NCBI GenBank assembly: GCA_047600785.1
Contig: JASGKH010000002.1
Span: forward strand, 930,001-994,000
Reading direction: 5' to 3'
Origin: Breznakibacter sp047600785
GTDB lineage: Bacteria > Bacteroidota > Bacteroidia > Bacteroidales > Marinilabiliaceae
Length of the DNA stretch: 64,000 nucleotides
Shown one piece after another: positions 53,119 through 62,286 of the stretch. Under the pieces are notes generated by a model that did no database searches, was not told the origin of the DNA, and saw only the letters and a list, made by a program, of their open reading frames with translations. Position 1 is the first letter of the stretch. Each line of letters begins with the position of its first letter. A program made the translations under genes and the position numbers.

Positions 53119-53867
53119 TCACCTTTGTGGCAGATCCGGCACCTCAATATTTATCAAATAGCTGTCCTCGTGGGCCTGTACGGTAAATATACCACTGTTG
53201 TACACTCCCAAAGCATCCCTTAATCCAAGTTTAAAGCCTTCAACCTCTACGGCACCAGACGCCACCATCAGGTAACTCCCGTACGAGCTTTCTTTGGGCG
53301 CATATTCAATCCGGCTTCCTTTTGATAAGAAAGTACGCGAAATGTAAGCCTGCTGGTTAATTGTCAGGTAATCCACACCTTCGCCCACCGGACCAACTAA
53401 CGTTTGCCATTTGTTATGGGCAATTTCGGAATCGAATACCCGTTGGTCGTATACCGGCTTCACATTGCGTTTTTCAGGAATAATCCAAATCTGAAATAAC
53501 CCAACACTCTCTGATGTACTTGGATTATACTCGCTGTGAAAACCCCCGTACCGGCACTCATCACCTGGACCTCGTTGGGAACAATATCTTCGATGTGCCC
53601 CATGCTATCTTTGTGTCTGAGTGTTCCGAATAACGGAATGGTAATTATTTCCATATTGTCATGCGGATGGGTATCAAAACCGCCGCCGGGAGCTACCACA
53701 TCATCGTTCAGCACACGTAACGCACCAAAATGTATGTTTTCGGGGTTGAAATACTGTGCAAACGAAAACGAATAATTCGTTTTTAACCAACCGTAATCAG
53801 CTTTGCCCCGTGATTGGGCTTTATGCAGAACGGCTTTGGTTGCCAAATTGTGAATCACTTGTTCCAT
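53119..53867 (-). pseudogene. Pirin-family protein, interrupted by a -1 frameshift
   Basis: Two-cupin pirin (YhhW-like, quercetinase type). From the ATG at 53867 (MEQVIHNLATKAVLHKAQSRG) the first frame contains HFGALRVLNDDVVAPGGGFDTHPHDNMEIITI, with the metal ligands H and E, then breaks in VMSAGTGVF. The other frame goes on HSEYNPSTSESVGLFQIWIIPEKRNVKPVYDQR and through the second cupin to LINIEVPDLPQR. Together 249 residues. One extra T in the T4 run of the coding strand (53539-53542) restores the frame. The second frame alone has an ATG at 53463. Promoter at 53898-53928. Confidence 0.85.
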
Positions 53868-53897
53868 ACTTACCTCCGTTTCTATGTTTGTACAATG

Positions 53898-53928
53898 CAA
53901 AAATAGAGTGCATATATGGGTAAGGCAA
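53898..53928 (-). promoter_or_regulatory. Pirin gene promoter
   Basis: Minus-strand TATTTTTG (53898-53905) with TTG (53926-53928) 20 bases upstream. It lies 30 bases before the ATG at 53867 and excludes the longer start at 53900. Confidence 0.6.
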
Positions 53929-54050
53929 TGTAAATTTCATATTAAAAGATGCATTTTTCCGATATATAAGAAAATAATCCCCAAATATGCCTTGATCTTC
54001 AGATTTGGAGGCACCCTAAAAGACAAAGCCAATTCCAGCAATCTTTTTTC

Positions 54051-54968
54051 TCATCCGGTTCCCACCTGGATTTGTACATCGGCACGAAATTCGGAAAACG
54101 AAATGCCTTCCACATTTTTAAAGAATCTGCTGAAATGGGCGGGATCTTCGAAACCCAACGAAAAAGCGATCTCTTTCGACGACAGCTGCGTCACCAATCC
54201 AAGCCGTTTTGCTTCGGTCACCAAACGATTCTGAATATAATCTTTAGCGGTGGTACCAATATTGGATTTAATGACGTTATTCAGGTAATCGGGCGAAATG
54301 GACAATTGAGCGGCATAATCGCCCACCTTGTGCCACTGGACATAGTTTTCTTCCACAAGCCGCTTAAAATCAATCAAAATCGCCCTACCCGACTGTAAGG
54401 CCTGAGGGTTTTGCAAAGGCCTATTTTCCATTAGTTTATTGCATTCGATAAGGAATAGCTTTAGCCAGGCACCAATTGTTTCGGAACGAAAATGCTCTTC
54501 GCTCTCAAAAGCAACACCTATTTGTTCTGTTATCATCTGCAACTTAGCATTAACAAACAGATTGGTTTGAATAGGCGGCGTGTCGGGAAAGTCGGAAAAC
54601 AATCCCAGATTGGTGATAAAATCACGATTGATATGGTTCTTGTTCAAAAAGTCGCACGTAAACATGATGGCCACCCCCAAGGGACGTGAAGTGGTGATGA
54701 CCTGATGAACCTGCCCCGGACTCACAAAAAAGACTTTATCGGAACCCAAATCGTGTTCCCGATAGTCCACAATGTGTTTTCCCTCTGCACGTTTTACCCA
54801 CAGCACAGTGTAGTAGTTGTGCCGGTGCGGGACATCGGCCCTGCCTTGGGTCTTATCGAAAATATATTCCATGGTCCGAAATGCAAATTCAACCTTCTGG
54901 CTTCGGTGCATCAAATCGAACGACGGAATAGTATATTTATCAGAGTCGGTAAATACGCTGTCCTTCAT
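54051..54968 (-). CDS. AraC-family transcriptional regulator
   Basis: 305 residues. N-terminal cupin-like domain (DVPHRHNYYTVLWVKRAEGKHIVDYREHDLGSDKVFFVSPGQVHQV, residues about 40-95). The C-terminal AraC double helix-turn-helix covers about residues 205-300: VGDYAAQLSISPDYLNNVIKSNIGTTAKDYIQNRLVTEAKRL and SKEIAFSLGFEDPAHFSRFFKNVEGISFSEFR. It is divergent from the TRIC-type gene and upstream of pirin on the same strand; either could be a target. Confidence 0.93.
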   Translation of the reverse strand: MKDSVFTDSDKYTIPSFDLMHRSQKVEFAFRTMEYIFDKTQGRADVPHRHNYYTVLWVKRAEGKHIVDYREHDLGSDKVFFVSPGQVHQVITTSRPLGVAIMFTCDFLNKNHINRDFITNLGLFSDFPDTPPIQTNLFVNAKLQMITEQIGVAFESEEHFRSETIGAWLKLFLIECNKLMENRPLQNPQALQSGRAILIDFKRLVEENYVQWHKVGDYAAQLSISPDYLNNVIKSNIGTTAKDYIQNRLVTEAKRLGLVTQLSSKEIAFSLGFEDPAHFSRFFKNVEGISFSEFRADVQIQVGTG

Positions 54969-55148
54969 TGTATTTCGAATTCATTAATTAACACTTCAAA
55001 TCAATAACTTTATGATGGTTAAAATGGAATACCAATTGCTTTCCGTTTTTATGTTTCCATCTTTGTTGAGATATTGCAATAAAATAACAAACCTCATAAC
55101 CCAGTTGTTAAGATACAACTATTTTCGCGCGCTTAAATCACCCCAAAA

Positions 55149-55778
55149 ATGACATTAATTCAGTTTCTTGACTATTTCGGTGCCATGTTCTTTGCCATCA
55201 GCGGCACTCTTTCGGCGGCCGATAAGCGGTTGGACATGTTTGGTGCGGCCGTCATAGGTTTTGTAACCGCAGTAGGCGGCGGTACCTTACGCGATGTGAT
55301 GATCGGGGCACAACCTGTCGGGTGGCTCACCACGCCTATCTATTTTTACATGTTGGTAGCCGGTGTGGCCATTGCCTTTATCTTTCAAAAATATTTGGTT
55401 GGCCTGCGGCGTACATTTTTTCTTTTCGACACTGTTGGAATCGGCCTATATACTATCATCGGTTTGGAAAAGGCGCTGAATTACGGTATCGACCCTGAAA
55501 TGGCGGTAATGATGGGCGTTACATCGGCAGTGGTGGGCGGTATGGTACGCGATATCCTCATTAACGAGGTCCCATTGATTTTCCATCAGGAACTTTATGC
55601 CACGGCTTGTATCGCGGGCGCGATTATCTTTTTATTATTGCAGGAATTCACTCCGCTCCCCAAAGAAGTGATCGTGTTCAGCACCATTGCCACCATCATC
55701 GTCATCCGAATTCTGGCCATTAAATACAATATTAAATTACCACGAATGACACCCAACGGCCCTCAAGTGGAAGAGTAA
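55149..55778 (+). CDS. TRIC-type cation channel family protein (YadS/UPF0126)
   Basis: 209 residues with seven transmembrane helices in two similar UPF0126 halves: FGAMFFAISGTLSAADKRLDMFGAAVIGFVTAVGGGTLRDVMIG and the later DPEMAVMMGVTSAVVGGMVRDILINEVPLIF. The GGGTLRDV and GGMVRDI glycine motifs mark the kinks of the pore helices. Related prokaryotic TRIC proteins are potassium-permeable trimers; a role in glycine transport has also been proposed for the family. It converges with the helicase gene 9 bases beyond. Confidence 0.9.
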   Translation: MTLIQFLDYFGAMFFAISGTLSAADKRLDMFGAAVIGFVTAVGGGTLRDVMIGAQPVGWLTTPIYFYMLVAGVAIAFIFQKYLVGLRRTFFLFDTVGIGLYTIIGLEKALNYGIDPEMAVMMGVTSAVVGGMVRDILINEVPLIFHQELYATACIAGAIIFLLLQEFTPLPKEVIVFSTIATIIVIRILAIKYNIKLPRMTPNGPQVEE

Positions 55779-55787
55779 GCAGGAGAA

Positions 55788-57789
55788 CTACTCGTCACCG
55801 TCGAATCCTAGCTGCTTGGCCATGTTCCAGTAATCGTTGGCCCGTTCGGTTTCGCCAAGCTTATGACACACATCGCCCAAAAAATGGAGTGTTTTCGGCA
55901 TGGTCGTCCTTAATACGTGATGCGGCCAGCAAATCGTTGTATGCACCTGTGTAGTTTCGCAGCAGGATTCGTGTACGGCCGCGGCTATAAAAAGCGCTGA
56001 ACGATTTTCGCTTCACGCCCAACACGGCCGAATAATCACGCTCGGCCCCCTCGTAATCGTTCGATTCCACCAAAAGGCCTGCCCGGCGCATCAATGCCTC
56101 TACCATGTCTGGTGCCAGTTTCAGTGCTTTATCCAAATTACCGATGGCCGCTCTGCGGTCATTGAACTTGAGGATACATTCATTGGCCATCAGATAATAT
56201 TCACGGGCAAACTCGCCCACATCTTTGCGTTGTATCTTTATTTGTTCCTCCAACGTCCGGATGTGGTTCTCCAAGTGCTTGATTTTCGATAATTTGATGG
56301 CCATCAACCGACGCACGTGAGGTTTGTCGAAATCGTTTCGGAGTATCACCGCATCCGCAAAATGCTCCACGGCTTCAGAAATGTGCCCTTTACCAAATTC
56401 CGACACCGAACGGCGATAATGATCATCGGCCTTGGCACTTTTCAGCTGGCTTTCTATAAGTGATTTGTTATTGGCCTGGCGCGAAAATTGAACGACTTCA
56501 TGGTTCACAATAATATCACGTGGCGAAATTTGTGTCTTCAGCACAATGCCACCCAACGAACGGCAACGGCTCAGGGCCACGTACAACTGCCCACCTGCAA
56601 AAGCCCCACCCGAGAAATCGATAATAACTTTGTCGAATGTCAGTCCCTGGCTTTTGTGTACCGTGATGGCCCAAGCCAGTTTCAATGGATACTGGGTAAA
56701 AGAGCCAAGCTCCTCCTCCACTATTTTGTTTTCCTTTTCGTCGTAGGTATAACGCACGTTTCGCCATACTTCCTTTTCGACATAATGGACTTCGTTGTTT
56801 TCCAAGCGGACTGAAATGCCATCCTCGTCGATCTCATCGATAATCCCCAACGAACCATTAAACCAACGACGTTCCATATCATTTTTAAGGAACATTACCT
56901 GGGCGTTTTCCTTGAACGTAAGCATTTTAAGCGTAGGAAGGCTCGATTCGGGGAATTCACCCATGATTTTCCCTGCAAACTGGATCTCCTTTCCCTGCAA
57001 TTCGGCCAATTTGCGTTCGTTGATGTAATCGACCGTATCGCGACGTGTGGCCAAAGTGATATAAAACTCGTGATCGGGCGGACGGAACGATGGATCCATC
57101 CGTTGGTTGATAGATGTGATATCGGAATGAACGGCCTGTTTCACCCGTATTTTATCCAACAGCGATACAAATTGTGGATCATTTTGACGATAAACCTTCT
57201 TCAGTTCTATCTGAACCAAAGGTATTTGCTTAAAAACCCTGGCCGCAAAGAAGTACGGTGACTGGTAAAATCTTCGTAAAATACCCCATTCCTCTCCTTT
57301 CACCACTGGTTCCAGCTGAAACACATCACCAACCATCAACAACTGTTTACCGCCAAACGGTAAGTTCAGGTTTTTGGTGTAAACCCGGAGAACTCTGTCG
57401 ATAAAATCAAGCAAATCAGCTCGCACCATCGATACCTCGTCGATCACCAACAGTTCGGTCTCCTGAATCAGTTTGACATGTTGTTTACGGTATTTCAGCA
57501 CATCAAAAATACGCCCATCCTTGGTCGATAAGTCGGGATCATCAGGTAAGATAGGGCGAAACGGCGCCTTAAAAAATGAATGGATGGTCATGCCGCCCGC
57601 ATTGATGGCCGCAATACCCGTAGGCGCAACCACCACAAATTTCTTGTGCGTGTGCTGACAAATGTATTTGAGGAACGTCGATTTACCCGTCCCTGCCTTC
57701 CCTGTCAGGAATACCGACGTATTCGTAAACTGGATAAGGCGGAGTGCATCCTGAAATTCGTCGTTATCGGTGTCGATAGTGAATGACAT
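55788..57789 (-). CDS. Pif1/RecD-like DNA helicase fused to C-terminal TPR repeats (frameshift near the 3' end)
   Basis: Starts at the ATG at 57789 (MSFTIDTDND). SF1B helicase: Walker A VFLTGKAGTGKSTFLKYI, motif Ia APTGIAAINAGGMTIHSFF, motif II ELLVIDEVSMVRADLLDFIDRVL, motif III GGKQLLMVGDVFQLEPV, and late motifs KLAWAITVHKSQGLTFDKVIIDF and GGQLYVALSRCRSLGGIVL. From about residue 440 a TPR-rich domain follows (HYRRSVSEFGKGHISEAVEHFADAV, RRAAIGNLDKALKLAPDMVEALMRRAGLL). The uninterrupted frame stops at 55861 after SRIKDDHAENTPFFG; removing one A in the A4 run (55892-55895) gives AETLHFLGDVCHKLGETERANDYWNMAKQL and a stop at 55788, 666 residues. Confidence 0.88.
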
Positions 57790-57825
57790 TGCAATGAAAA
57801 TCAATAAAATGCAACAAAACAACGC

Positions 57826-59916
57826 TTACTTTGTCTCTTTTTGGGTATAGCGTTTAATGACATTATAAGCTTTGTACAAGCCCAATTCTCCAGCTTTACC
57901 AAGGTCAGCAATACCTTTCTCCTCTTGCTTGAGAAAAATGTAAGTCAGTCCCCGGTTAAAATAGGCCTCGGCAAAATCGGGATTCAATTCAATGGCTTTG
58001 CCGAAATCGGCCAATCCTCCTTCATAATCCTTACGGATACACATGACGATACCCCGGTTAAAATAGGCAAACGAAAAACGTTCATCAATTTGTATAGCTC
58101 TGTTCAAATCGGCCAGAATCAGATCGTAATCGATTATCCGTTCGTTTTTATCATCGCTTTGGGGGGTTTGGGCCGGTTTGGCCGATACCCGGTTTTGCAC
58201 GGTCAGCTCCGACGGCAATTGGGTTTGTTCCACTGATTGGATAGCCTCTACCATTTTATAACGGATGAGTGCACGGTTCAACAACGTTAATTTATTGTTC
58301 GGTTCTATTTGCAACGATTCGGTGAAATCGGCAATAGCCTGGTTGAAATTCATAACCATGCCGAACAAAGTACCCCGAAGGAACATGACATCGGCACTTT
58401 TTCCGTCGCGATCCATGTCCTCGGTCAAATCTACCGCCATATCAAAATAGTTGACGGGCGAAACAGCAGCCGGTTCTTCGTGGTTTGAAAACTGTAACCG
58501 GGTCTTTATCACTCGCTTTTTATTAAATCGTTCCAAATCTTTGTCGAAATATCTTACACGTACCGAAAGTGTGTCTCCCTTTGAAAGGCTTGCCCCAAAC
58601 ATAGGTTCCATATCGACAAAAATATCGCGGTACTGGATTTTTCCCCGAATGGATGTTAGATTTTGCTCGGGCTCCTTCTCTTTGGTTTCGAAATCATTCA
58701 GTACAGCCACTTTGTCATAGTTGCGAATATCCTTGTCCGACCCGTCACGGGTTTCTTTTTTCTTCTTATCATCTTTATCCTGCTTATCTGCCAGCAAAGT
58801 TTTACCTCCTTTATCCTGCTTTTCTCGGCGCTGCATTTCTAGTTTATATGCCGTTCCCATATCCAGATTGGCCCCGTTTGTATCGTTCAGCATACTTTTC
58901 ACGTAACTCCGGTTCATGTATGCCTGGGCATAATCGGGATAGCTCTCGATAATAATGTTCAAATCGGCCAAAGCAGCTCTGAATTGCCCAATCTGCGCAT
59001 ACACCAACGCCCGGTTATAGAGCGTAATCATGTCGGATGGGTCAAGGGCCAACACGCGTGAAAAATCATCGATGGCGCGGTTCAAATCGCCTACTTCGGC
59101 ACGCAAAAGACCTCGGTCCAGGATGGCCAAACGGTTTTTGGGATCCAGTTCAATGGCCTTGTTTAAGTCATCCATAGCCCCTTGAAGACTATCCACTTGG
59201 TAACGGGTAATGCCTCGGTTCAAGTAAAATTCGGGTTCATCGGGCTTAAGGTGGATGGCTTTGTCATAATCTGCCAACGCATTTTCATACTGTTTCGTTT
59301 GCGAGTAGACAATGGCGCGGTACCAGAAACCATCGGCCATATAAGGATTTTTATTCACCACGTGGCTAAAATCGGCCAAAGCGCCAATGGTATCGGTTTG
59401 GTTAATACGGGCAATGCCTCGGTTCAAATATATGCTGGTAAGATTGGGGTCTTTCCCAATTACCCGGTTGTAATCGGCAATGGCTTCGTCATACTCCTTT
59501 AACGACAAATAGCTGTTACCCCGATTGGTCAGTAAATGCGTATTTTCGGGAGAAATGACCAACCCTTCCGTAAAATCGGCAATGGCTTGTTGATGGGTAT
59601 CCAAACGTTGCTTTATAATGCCCCGCAAATTGTACGCATCAACATGATAGGGATTGATGGACAACGTTTTGTCACAATCCGCCAAAGCTCCCTGAATATC
59701 GTCCAAACTGAACTTTGCATAAGCCCTCATAAAATAAGGCTCAGAAAGATAAGGCTTTGCGTTGATTACTCTATTAAAATATTGAATGGATAACACATAA
59801 TCCTCAAAATAAAGCGCATTACGGCCGTTGGCCATCACCTGATCGGTATTTATTTGTGCCACGGACGATAATGAAACAAATACCGTCATAAAAAAGAATA
59901 CCAAACGTGCCGTCAT
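57826..59916 (-). CDS. Secreted TPR-repeat protein with a charged linker
   Basis: 696 residues with a signal peptide (TARLVFFFMTVFVSLSSVAQ). About ten TPR units run from residue 25 to 365 (NPYHVDAYNLRGIIKQRL-like, KPDEPEFYLNRGITRYQVDSLQGAMDDLNKAIELDPKN-like). A very charged segment with DKDDKKKKETRDGSDKD lies at about 375-400, then a non-repeat domain, and more TPRs from about 515 to the end. Probably a periplasmic scaffold. The helicase gene begins 36 bases downstream, so the two are likely cotranscribed. Confidence 0.88.
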   Translation of the reverse strand: MTARLVFFFMTVFVSLSSVAQINTDQVMANGRNALYFEDYVLSIQYFNRVINAKPYLSEPYFMRAYAKFSLDDIQGALADCDKTLSINPYHVDAYNLRGIIKQRLDTHQQAIADFTEGLVISPENTHLLTNRGNSYLSLKEYDEAIADYNRVIGKDPNLTSIYLNRGIARINQTDTIGALADFSHVVNKNPYMADGFWYRAIVYSQTKQYENALADYDKAIHLKPDEPEFYLNRGITRYQVDSLQGAMDDLNKAIELDPKNRLAILDRGLLRAEVGDLNRAIDDFSRVLALDPSDMITLYNRALVYAQIGQFRAALADLNIIIESYPDYAQAYMNRSYVKSMLNDTNGANLDMGTAYKLEMQRREKQDKGGKTLLADKQDKDDKKKKETRDGSDKDIRNYDKVAVLNDFETKEKEPEQNLTSIRGKIQYRDIFVDMEPMFGASLSKGDTLSVRVRYFDKDLERFNKKRVIKTRLQFSNHEEPAAVSPVNYFDMAVDLTEDMDRDGKSADVMFLRGTLFGMVMNFNQAIADFTESLQIEPNNKLTLLNRALIRYKMVEAIQSVEQTQLPSELTVQNRVSAKPAQTPQSDDKNERIIDYDLILADLNRAIQIDERFSFAYFNRGIVMCIRKDYEGGLADFGKAIELNPDFAEAYFNRGLTYIFLKQEEKGIADLGKAGELGLYKAYNVIKRYTQKETK

Positions 59917-59942
59917 AAATATATAAATCGATGTTATACGAA

Positions 59943-59972
59943 CAAACTTAGTAAAAAAAGATGCAACTCAAA
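59943..59972 (-). promoter_or_regulatory. Promoter of the TPR-helicase operon
   Basis: Minus-strand TAAGTTTG (59943-59950) with TTTG (59969-59972) 18 bases upstream, 26 bases before the TPR gene start. Confidence 0.55.
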
Positions 59973-59989
59973 TTGCGTATCATAAAGGG

Positions 59990-61710
59990 TCAATACATAA
60001 ATTCCCATTCCTTAACGGTTTGGTTTCCACAAGAATCCTTCACTAAAACTTTTAATGTATGCTTTTTGTTCTTTTCAATGGGAATTCGGTTTAACGGACA
60101 GATCAAACGTTTTGTCTTCGGATCGTACTCCAATAACGTCCATGCACCGTTGATATAACCATTGTATTCGGCTATTCCAGAAAAATTATCGGCCACAGTG
60201 AGTTCCATTGCGGTTTTTCCCCTGTAATTGTTACCGGGGAGAGGATTCCTAATTGACAAGACCGGTGCCACGGTGTCGATTGCCAGCGTATAATCACCCG
60301 TTTCGCGGACCATAGCGTTAATCCAACCAAACTGATAATTACCTGATATATAGTATAATTTACCGGAAGCATCTCTTCTAGCCATACACACTTGCTGTTT
60401 ATAACCGTCGAATTTTGAAGGTACTTTTATACTGACGGAAACCGGTAAGTGGAGCGGGACTGTACGATCGCCCACCCGCCAAACATTCGAGATATTGCCC
60501 TTAGCCACTGTTTTAAACACAAATACCACATCGGTATAAAAGCAGTTGGCCGGGATACCGACTTTGACCCCATCATTTTCCAATTCGTATGACTTTCTGT
60601 ATGACAATAGGTTATCAGACATTGTTCCCATTGTTTCTTTAACCGGAGTATTTCCTTTTATCTTAAAATCCAAAGTTGATTTATTGCCGTAAATATCTGT
60701 CACTTCATAGGTGAAATCGTAGATTTTTCCGGGTTCAAGATCGATATACCCATCATTGATGACCTCGCTGTACACATCCAACCTGTTATTGGGTTCCACA
60801 AAACTTTTCATCACCTGTTTACCAGTAGTTTGCTTAAAAGCGTAATCAATGTAACTATTGATGTAACGTGTCTGATCGAAAAAAAAGCCATCCATTGCAC
60901 TAGAAAAAACATTTTCACCGTTTACTTTTAATGAAACGGAGTAAACGCCACATTTACGATATGATCCCGATAGAAAGTCAATGGCTTCGATACCGATACC
61001 GATTTTACCGGACGCACTTAACAACAGATTATTTTCGATCTTAAACACGCCGTTGATCTTAACCACGTTGAAATAAACGGCTTTGTTATTGGTATCGACA
61101 CGTGAGCCACTGCCAAACGGATACAAGCGGATGCCTTGAATCAACGGAGGCACATTGTCTGACGCATCACGCCGAAAAAGAAACGGGTTAAGTGCTTTCT
61201 CGGTCTTTGTTTCACGGATTTCAAAATGAAGATGTGGCCCTCCCGAACTGCCGGTGTTACCCGAAAACCGACTATTTCCCCCGTTTTGACAGGCAAGTCA
61301 TGAGGATGAAAATTTTCATCGGTTTCGAACCGTTGCTTTTCATATTGCCTGGCCATAACCACGGAATCGATTTTGCCGGAAAAACGTTCCAAATGCCCGT
61401 AGACCGACGTATAACCACCCGGATGTGTCACGTAGACTGCCTTTCCATAGCCAATAGGTGATATTTTAACGCGCGACACATAACCTTCGGCAATGGATAC
61501 GACTTTATAACCAACTTTTCCATTGGTTGTAAAGTCAACGCCACTGTGAAAGTGGTTCGGACGCAGCTCTCCAAATGTACCGCTTATCACGGCCGGGATT
61601 TCCAAAGGGGCTTTAAAATCGTTCGGAACAAAATTCTGTCCCAATACCACAGCCGGGTACAAAGCCAGGACCATGGAAATGTGTATATAGCTCATGAATT
61701 GTTGCCCCAT
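59990..61710 (-). pseudogene. M23-family peptidase (LytM) with long C-terminal region, interrupted by a -1 frameshift
   Basis: Secreted protein; signal at SYIHISMVLALYPAVVLGQ. The LytM domain has PNHFHSGVDFTTNGKVGYKVVSIAEGYVSRVKISPIGYG and GGYTSVYGHLE, with the zinc ligands H and D. The first frame breaks after TGEIVGF; the other reads SGNTGSSGGPHLHFEIRETKTEKALNP, which supplies the HLHFE ligand motif, and then a C-terminal part of about 390 residues, ending in an Ig-like domain (DNFSGIAEYNGYINGAWTLLEYDPKTKRLICPL). One extra T in the T4 run (61264-61267) restores the frame, giving 573 residues, or 568 from the second ATG. It cuts peptidoglycan cross-links or is a catalytic relative bound to the wall. 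A -7-like box (TAATTTTG, minus strand) lies at 61761-61768. Confidence 0.85.
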
Positions 61711-61961
61711 GTACGAAAATTGAACGTTGTTTGCGTATCAGAAACAATAAAAATCGTGCCCAAAATTAATGCAAGATTAAAAAAACGTCCGAATTGCATG
61801 CTTTGTTTTGATTTTTTTGAGTCAAAATTACTTCATCCAAACATGCTTGAACGATTTATAAAAAACAGTAGAAACACAACTTCCACTAACATTTTAAGAA
61901 ACAAACAAATAAAAATGGACCATGTAGGATCATCAAAAAAATCACAAAAAAAGTGCGACAA
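61711..61961. other. Intergenic region, AT-rich
   Basis: No coding frame is supported on either strand. It holds a possible -7 box for the M23 gene (61761-61768, minus strand) and leads into the tRNA-Arg promoter. Confidence 0.6.
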
Positions 61962-61975
61962 CACTTGTACAAGTG
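61962..61975. promoter_or_regulatory. 14-bp palindrome at the tRNA-Arg -33 element
   Basis: cacttgtacaagtg is its own reverse complement and contains the TTG that serves as -33 of the tRNA-Arg promoter. Confidence 0.4.
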
Positions 61976-61996
61976 AGAATAAAACGGCTATATTTG
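61965..61996 (+). promoter_or_regulatory. tRNA-Arg promoter
   Basis: TTG (61965-61967), a 21-base spacer and TATATTTG (61989-61996), an exact TAnnTTTG. The mature tRNA begins 32 bases further. Confidence 0.7.
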
Positions 61997-62027
61997 CACC
62001 GCGTTTGAGAGAAAACAACAGCGCAAC

Positions 62028-62103
62028 GATTCAGTAGCATAATGGATAGTGCATCTGGTTACGGCCCAGAAGGTTGGGGGTTCGAGTCCCTCCTGGATCA
62101 CCA
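62028..62103 (+). tRNA. tRNA-Arg(ACG)
   Basis: Acceptor gattcag/ctggatc (one G-U pair), anticodon stem tctgg/ccaga with loop ttacggc (anticodon ACG), T-arm with ggttcgagtc, discriminator A at 62100 and an encoded CCA at 62101-62103. Confidence 0.95.
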
Positions 62104-62138
62104 AAGGAGATACTTAAGCAGTGTCTCCTTTTGTTTTT
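62103..62138 (+). terminator. Terminator of tRNA-Arg
   Basis: Stem aaaggaga / tctccttt with a loop of about 13 bases, followed by ttgtttttta. Confidence 0.75.
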
Positions 62139-62286
62139 TATACCCATGGGTTATTGATAACCGGAATATTCCTTATTGCGCGCCTTTGGTACCTCTTTGA
62201 GGTATTTTCTGCTTTTGGGGCATTAAAGGAAAAAGATTCAATGGGTTTTCGATGCCATCAACCTAACCTATTCTGTTCCCATTGCA

